Assembly: GCF_019047785.1 (NCBI RefSeq)
Contig: NZ_CP077290.1
Coordinates: 62,001 to 126,000 of the forward strand
Source of the DNA: Enterobacter cancerogenus
GTDB lineage: Bacteria > Pseudomonadota > Gammaproteobacteria > Enterobacterales > Enterobacteriaceae
Length of the DNA stretch: 64,000 nt
Reading direction: 5' to 3'
Shown here: positions 60,129-64,000 of the stretch, in pieces
Layout: each line of letters starts with the position of its first letter
Position numbering within the stretch: the first letter of the stretch is position 1
Notes under the pieces: generated by a model
What the model was told of the DNA's origin: nothing
Seen by the model: the letters and a program-made list of their open reading frames with translations, nothing else
The model's database searches: none
Translations under genes and position numbers: made by a program

Positions 60129-61121
60129 TCACTCTCTCTCCATGTTCAGTGGGAAATGACAGGCGTAAAGGTGGTTTTTGGCGCCGGTGAGCCTTGGCGT
60201 TTCAATGCATTTGCGCTGAGCATAGGGACAACGCGGCCCCAGACGGCAACCTATCGGTAGGGATTCCAGTAAAGGAATGGCGCCGGGCAGGGTGTTAAGG
60301 CGGCTTTTATGCGGCATGGCGCTGCCAAAATCCGGTATCGCGCGGATCAGCGCCTGGGTATACGGATGGTGCGGAGTCGTTACCAGATCTTCGCTGAACG
60401 CGGTTTCTACCGTCTGCCCGCAGTACATCACGTCGATTTTATCCGCCCACTTGCTGAGCATCTGCAGGTCGTGGCTGATCAGCAAAATCGTGGTGTTGTT
60501 GTTCTGGTTAAGCCGGGTCAGCAGACGGAAAATTTGCGCCTGCGTGGTCGGCTCCATCGCGTTGGTCGGTTCATCAGCAATCAACAGACGCGGCTGATTT
60601 GCCAGGGCGATAGCAATCATCACCTTCTGACACTCGCCGTCGGTCAGTTCGTAAGGGAAACTGCGCATTGCATCTTTATGATCTTTTATCCCGACGCGGT
60701 GCAGCAGCTCAATGGCACGGCGTTTGCGCCAGCCAACCCGTTGCCACCACCGGCCTTTGTAGGTCCAGCCAGGGATATTCTGCATCAGTTGTTTGCCCAC
60801 GCGCTCGGAAGGATCGAGACAGGATTGCGGCTCCTGAAAAATCATCGAAACGTTATGGCCCACCAGCTTGCGTCGCTCGCGAGGGGAGAGGCGTTGCAGA
60901 TCGATATCGTCGAAGCGCATACGGTCAGCGGTGACGCGCCAGTTGTCCTTCGCCACGCCGCAAATGGCTTTTGCGATCAGGCTCTTGCCGGACCCCGATT
61001 CGCCCACCAGCCCGCGGATCTCGCCTTCACTCAGGGTGATGCTGACCCGGTCGACGGCTTTAACCCAGCCTTCGCTGGTCTTGAATTCGATGGTGAGGTT
61101 GCGGATATCAAGTAAAGGCAT
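60129..61121 (-). CDS. sapD: SapD, ATPase of the Sap transporter
   Basis: 330 aa from ATG 61121, the E. coli length; a longer frame to 61271 lies inside sapC and is rejected. Walker [17 protein letters not shown], signature [16 protein letters not shown], Walker [13 protein letters not shown], and an oligopeptide-transporter C-terminal extension ([19 protein letters not shown]) with its Cys cluster. In E. coli SapD also supports Trk potassium uptake. TAATG overlap with sapC. Confidence 0.97.
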   Translation of the reverse strand: MPLLDIRNLTIEFKTSEGWVKAVDRVSITLSEGEIRGLVGESGSGKSLIAKAICGVAKDNWRVTADRMRFDDIDLQRLSPRERRKLVGHNVSMIFQEPQSCLDPSERVGKQLMQNIPGWTYKGRWWQRVGWRKRRAIELLHRVGIKDHKDAMRSFPYELTDGECQKVMIAIALANQPRLLIADEPTNAMEPTTQAQIFRLLTRLNQNNNTTILLISHDLQMLSKWADKIDVMYCGQTVETAFSEDLVTTPHHPYTQALIRAIPDFGSAMPHKSRLNTLPGAIPLLESLPIGCRLGPRCPYAQRKCIETPRLTGAKNHLYACHFPLNMERE

Positions 61122-62011
61122 TATTCCACCCCCGCAATGATCGCCCGGCGGATCCCGTCGCCCAGCAGGTTGACGAGCAGAACGCTTATCATAATGGCCG
61201 CCCCCGGCAGCATGACCGTCCAGGGCGCAACGTAAATCAGCTCCAGCGCATCGCCGAGCATCGCTCCCCATTCCGGAGAGGGTAACTGCGCGCCGAGGTC
61301 GAGAAAGCCCAGCGCTGCGATGTCCAGAATCGCCATCGACAGCGCGCGCGTGATCTCTGTGACCAGGCCCGACGCGATGTTAGGCAGCACGGCGAACCAC
61401 AAAATGTTGAGCGTCGTCGCGCCGTCCAGACGTGCGGCAACGACATACTCTTTCTCCAGTTCGTCATGCACCAGGCTGTAAACCGAACGTACCATGCGCG
61501 GCAGAATAGCCAGCCAGACGGCAAACATGGCATGCGTGAGATGCGGGCCGGCAAAAGCCACAACGATAATCGCCAGCAGCAACGACGGAATGGAGAGCAG
61601 GGTGTCAAGAATATGGTTCAGCACCGCGGATCGCAGTCCGCGTGTGGAACCGGCAAAAATGCCCAGCGCCAGACCGCAGATCGTCGCCGCAAAGGTCACC
61701 ACAAATGCGCCGCCTACCGTTGGGGCCGCGCCGCTTAACAGGCGGCTTAATACGTCGCGCCCGAGATCGTCAGTGCCAAGGAAGAACGAGACTTCACCGT
61801 ACCGTGACCACGATGGCGGCAGCAACTGATAGCCGAGGAACTGCTGATCGATACCATAAGGCGCAAACCACGAGCCTAATACGCACACCAATACCAGACC
61901 TGCACAACCGTACAGGCCGATCATTGCCGTGGTGTCACCATAGAATTTACGCCACACGGTACGTAGCGCACCGGGCGTGCGCTTTTCACTGTATACGCTA
62001 TCGTAAGGCAT
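61121..62011 (-). CDS. sapC: SapC, permease subunit
   Basis: 296 aa with about six membrane helices and the OppC-type permease loop [23 protein letters not shown] (EAA motif). It overlaps sapB by 14 bp and sapD by one base, so translation is coupled throughout. Confidence 0.97.
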   Translation of the reverse strand: MPYDSVYSEKRTPGALRTVWRKFYGDTTAMIGLYGCAGLVLVCVLGSWFAPYGIDQQFLGYQLLPPSWSRYGEVSFFLGTDDLGRDVLSRLLSGAAPTVGGAFVVTFAATICGLALGIFAGSTRGLRSAVLNHILDTLLSIPSLLLAIIVVAFAGPHLTHAMFAVWLAILPRMVRSVYSLVHDELEKEYVVAARLDGATTLNILWFAVLPNIASGLVTEITRALSMAILDIAALGFLDLGAQLPSPEWGAMLGDALELIYVAPWTVMLPGAAIMISVLLVNLLGDGIRRAIIAGVE

Positions 62012-62963
62012 ACCATTCCTTATGCTTCAGCGGGTTGGCCATGGCACCCAAAATATCGGAAAGAACGTTAACAATAATCACCAGCGAGCCAATCACCATC
62101 ACGCCTGCGGAGATCGCCGCATAGTCCTGCTGACGGATGGCGTTAATCATCCAGCGCCCCAGGCCCGGCCAGCTAAAGACCATCTCGGTGATCATCGCCA
62201 GCGTCAGCATGGTTGAGAATTGCAGCCCCAGACGGGGGATAACCGGCGGCAGGGCGTTGTGAAGAACGTGACGGCGCAGGATCGTCAGGCGAGAAAGCCC
62301 GCGCGTGGCGGCGGCTTTGACATAGTTTTGATCGAACACTTCAATGGTGCTGATGCGCATCAGGCGGATCACCTCGGTGGTTGGCGCAACGGCCAGCGTC
62401 AGGACCGGCAGCACCATATGACGCAGGGCACTCATGATCATCTCATGACGCCAGATCGAATCAGAAAGCCAGGCATCGACGATCGCAAAACCGCTCACCG
62501 TTTTGACCGTATAGAGCAGGTCAAAACGCCCGGAAACCGGCAGCCAGCCGAGCGTCAGGGAGAAAAACAGGGTGAGCAGGAGCGCGAGCCAAAAGACCGG
62601 GATAGAGAAGCCGAGCAGGGCGAGGGCGCTGATAAATTTGTCCTGCCATTTGTTGCGGTAGATCCCGGCCAGCATCCCTACCGGGATCCCGACCATCAGG
62701 GCGAAACCGAAGGCGAGGATGCACAGCTCCATCGTCGCCGGGAAGACCTCTTTCAGCTGTTCGGAAATCAGCTGTCCGTTGATGCTGGAAACACCAAAAT
62801 CCCAGTGCAGCAGGCCGTTAAACCAGAATAGCCAGGCATCCCACAGCGATGATCCCTGAAGCGGCGCATGCGGCGTAAAATAGCTCAGGCTGAAGCCAAC
62901 AAAGGTCAGAAGAAAGAGCGTAACCAGCAGCAGAAGGAGCCGACGTAAGGTAAAGATAATCAT
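61998..62963 (-). CDS. sapB: SapB, permease subunit
   Basis: 321 aa with about six membrane helices and the OppB-type loop [28 protein letters not shown]. Overlaps sapA by 4 bp at its start. Works with SapC as the inner-membrane channel. Confidence 0.97.
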   Translation of the reverse strand: MIIFTLRRLLLLLVTLFLLTFVGFSLSYFTPHAPLQGSSLWDAWLFWFNGLLHWDFGVSSINGQLISEQLKEVFPATMELCILAFGFALMVGIPVGMLAGIYRNKWQDKFISALALLGFSIPVFWLALLLTLFFSLTLGWLPVSGRFDLLYTVKTVSGFAIVDAWLSDSIWRHEMIMSALRHMVLPVLTLAVAPTTEVIRLMRISTIEVFDQNYVKAAATRGLSRLTILRRHVLHNALPPVIPRLGLQFSTMLTLAMITEMVFSWPGLGRWMINAIRQQDYAAISAGVMVIGSLVIIVNVLSDILGAMANPLKHKEWYALR

Positions 62964-64000
62964 GGTTTTTTCACCTCCTGCTCTTTTTCGCGCGACACGC
63001 CGGCGAACGAGGCGTTACCAAACGGACTCAACACCAGCCCTTTAATATCATACCGGTAGGCCTGCAGACGCAGGGAAGAGGCGAGCGGCAGCACGGGCAG
63101 TTCACGAGCCAGAATATTTTGTGCCTCGTCATACGCATCGATGCGCGACGCCAGCTGCTGTGAGGAGAGCGCTTTTTGCAGCACCGCATCAAATTCACGG
63201 TTACACCAGTGGGCGTAGTTGGTTTGTGAATTGATCGCCGCACAGCTGAGCAGCGGCCGGAAGAAGCTGTCGGGATCGTTACTGTCGGTCGCCCAGCCTG
63301 TCAGGGTTAAATCATGGTTCATGTCCATCAGGCGCGCCTCCTGGAAACGGCCCTCAACCGGAACGATGATCACTTTGACACCCACCTGCGCCATGTCGGC
63401 CTGTAGCAGCTCCGCAGTTTTCAGCGGGCTTGGGTTCCATGCCTGAGAGCTGGTGGGCACCCACAGTTGCAGCGTCAGGTTTTCCGCCCCGAGCGCTTTA
63501 AGCTGTTCACGTGCTTTTGCCGGGTTGTATTCGGTCACTTTAGCTTCGCCATCGTAGGCCCATGAGGCACGCGGCAAAATGGACGCGGCGGTTTCTGCCG
63601 TGCCGTAATAGATCGACTGCATCAGGCGCTGATTATTAATGGCCAGCGCCAGGGCGTGACGGATGGCCGGGTTATTTAGCGGCGGCTTGTCAGTATTAAA
63701 TGCCAGGTAGGCGATATTCATGCCGGGGCGAAGGGTCAGGCGCAGACGCGGATCGTCGCGCAAAATCGTCAGCTGGCTGGCCGCTGGCCACGCGAGCACG
63801 TCACACTCACCGGTCAGCAGTTTAGACAGTCGACCCGTGCCGCCAGACCCCAGATCGACCACCACCTGCGGCATCATCGGCTTACCACGCCAGAAGTGTT
63901 CGTGGCGCTGCAGGCGAATGTACTGGCCTGAGCGGTACTCCGCCATCTGAAACGGTCCGGTACCCACGGGCTGACGGTCAAGCAGTTCCTGACGGTCGCG
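62960..64000 (-). CDS. sapA: SapA, periplasmic binding protein (5' end cut by window edge)
   Basis: The C-terminal about 346 residues of SapA (whole protein about 547 aa). The frame runs to the right edge, with [20 protein letters not shown] at the cut side; an internal GTG at 63967 is not the start. SBP family 5 (DppA/OppA-like) landmarks: [46 protein letters not shown]. It binds antimicrobial peptides (and haem in Haemophilus); in E. coli SapBCDF exports putrescine. First gene of the operon. Confidence 0.96.
   Translation of the reverse strand, partial: RDRQELLDRQPVGTGPFQMAEYRSGQYIRLQRHEHFWRGKPMMPQVVVDLGSGGTGRLSKLLTGECDVLAWPAASQLTILRDDPRLRLTLRPGMNIAYLAFNTDKPPLNNPAIRHALALAINNQRLMQSIYYGTAETAASILPRASWAYDGEAKVTEYNPAKAREQLKALGAENLTLQLWVPTSSQAWNPSPLKTAELLQADMAQVGVKVIIVPVEGRFQEARLMDMNHDLTLTGWATDSNDPDSFFRPLLSCAAINSQTNYAHWCNREFDAVLQKALSSQQLASRIDAYDEAQNILARELPVLPLASSLRLQAYRYDIKGLVLSPFGNASFAGVSREKEQEVKKP

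Noticed and set aside
61122..61271. Fifty-codon N-terminal extension of sapD
   Set aside because: It is within the sapC coding region. ATG 61121 gives 330 aa, the E. coli length, and TAATG coupling.

Overview
The window is chromosomal DNA of a member of the Enterobacteriaceae, most likely Enterobacter or a close relative such as Lelliottia. The evidence is the gene order trpL-trpEDCBA / rnm-yciO-rluB / btuR-yciK / sohB-yciN / topA-cysB-acnA-ribA-pgpB-lapAB-pyrF-yciH-osmB-yciT-yciZ / rpfR-rnb-yciW-fabI / sapFDCBA, which is the E. coli 28-29 min region with near-identical protein lengths. An adjacent rpfF and a crrAB-type locus fit Enterobacter/Cronobacter/Klebsiella-like genomes better than E. 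coli.

Positions 1-5050 are accessory. There is a decayed tyrosine-integrase tail at the left edge. Next come a divergent Lrp/AsnC regulator and LysE-type exporter, a BrnQ-type branched-chain amino acid carrier with a small membrane protein, a divergent ProC-like dehydrogenase, a NUDIX hydrolase and a small ANR/PerC-like regulator. Positions 5098-11899 hold a complete E. coli common pilus operon, ecpRABCDE (mat), read leftwards, with an intercistronic hairpin behind the major pilin gene. Positions 12814-18502 hold an OBAP (DUF1264) lipoprotein, a large autotransporter whose passenger carries a zinc-protease motif (HELAHGLGISN) with a possible Met-turn, and a divergent RidA-like/TetR pair with two near-identical palindromic operators.

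Positions 18577-25314 are the trp operon with leader peptide, attenuator, promoter and TrpR operator. Positions 25391-44752 are conserved core genes: rRNA maturation and modification (rnm, rluB), topoisomerase I, the cysteine regulator CysB, aconitase, riboflavin synthesis, the lipid phosphatase PgpB, the LPS-assembly regulators LapAB, pyrF and osmB. Three very small membrane or soluble proteins (ymiA, yciX, ymiC) lie between cysB and acnA.

Positions 44946-47803 carry rpfF and rpfR, converging tail to tail with a 4-base overlap: a synthase for a fatty-acid (DSF/BDSF) quorum signal and its PAS-GGDEF-EAL receptor. This links cell density to c-di-GMP, and so possibly to the pilus and autotransporter on the left. 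Core genes rnb, yciW and fabI follow.

Positions 52338-59141 are an accessory insert between fabI and sap that matches the Klebsiella crr colistin-resistance locus: an orphan RND pump (KexD-like), CrrC-like membrane protein, CrrA-like response regulator, CrrB-like kinase and a TupA-like ATP-grasp/glycosyltransferase-annotated protein. A 9-G tract lies in the crrC/crrA divergent intergenic region. Positions 59321-64000 are the sap peptide/putrescine transporter operon, with sapA cut by the right edge. I saw no rRNA, tRNA, CRISPR array or intact insertion sequence.
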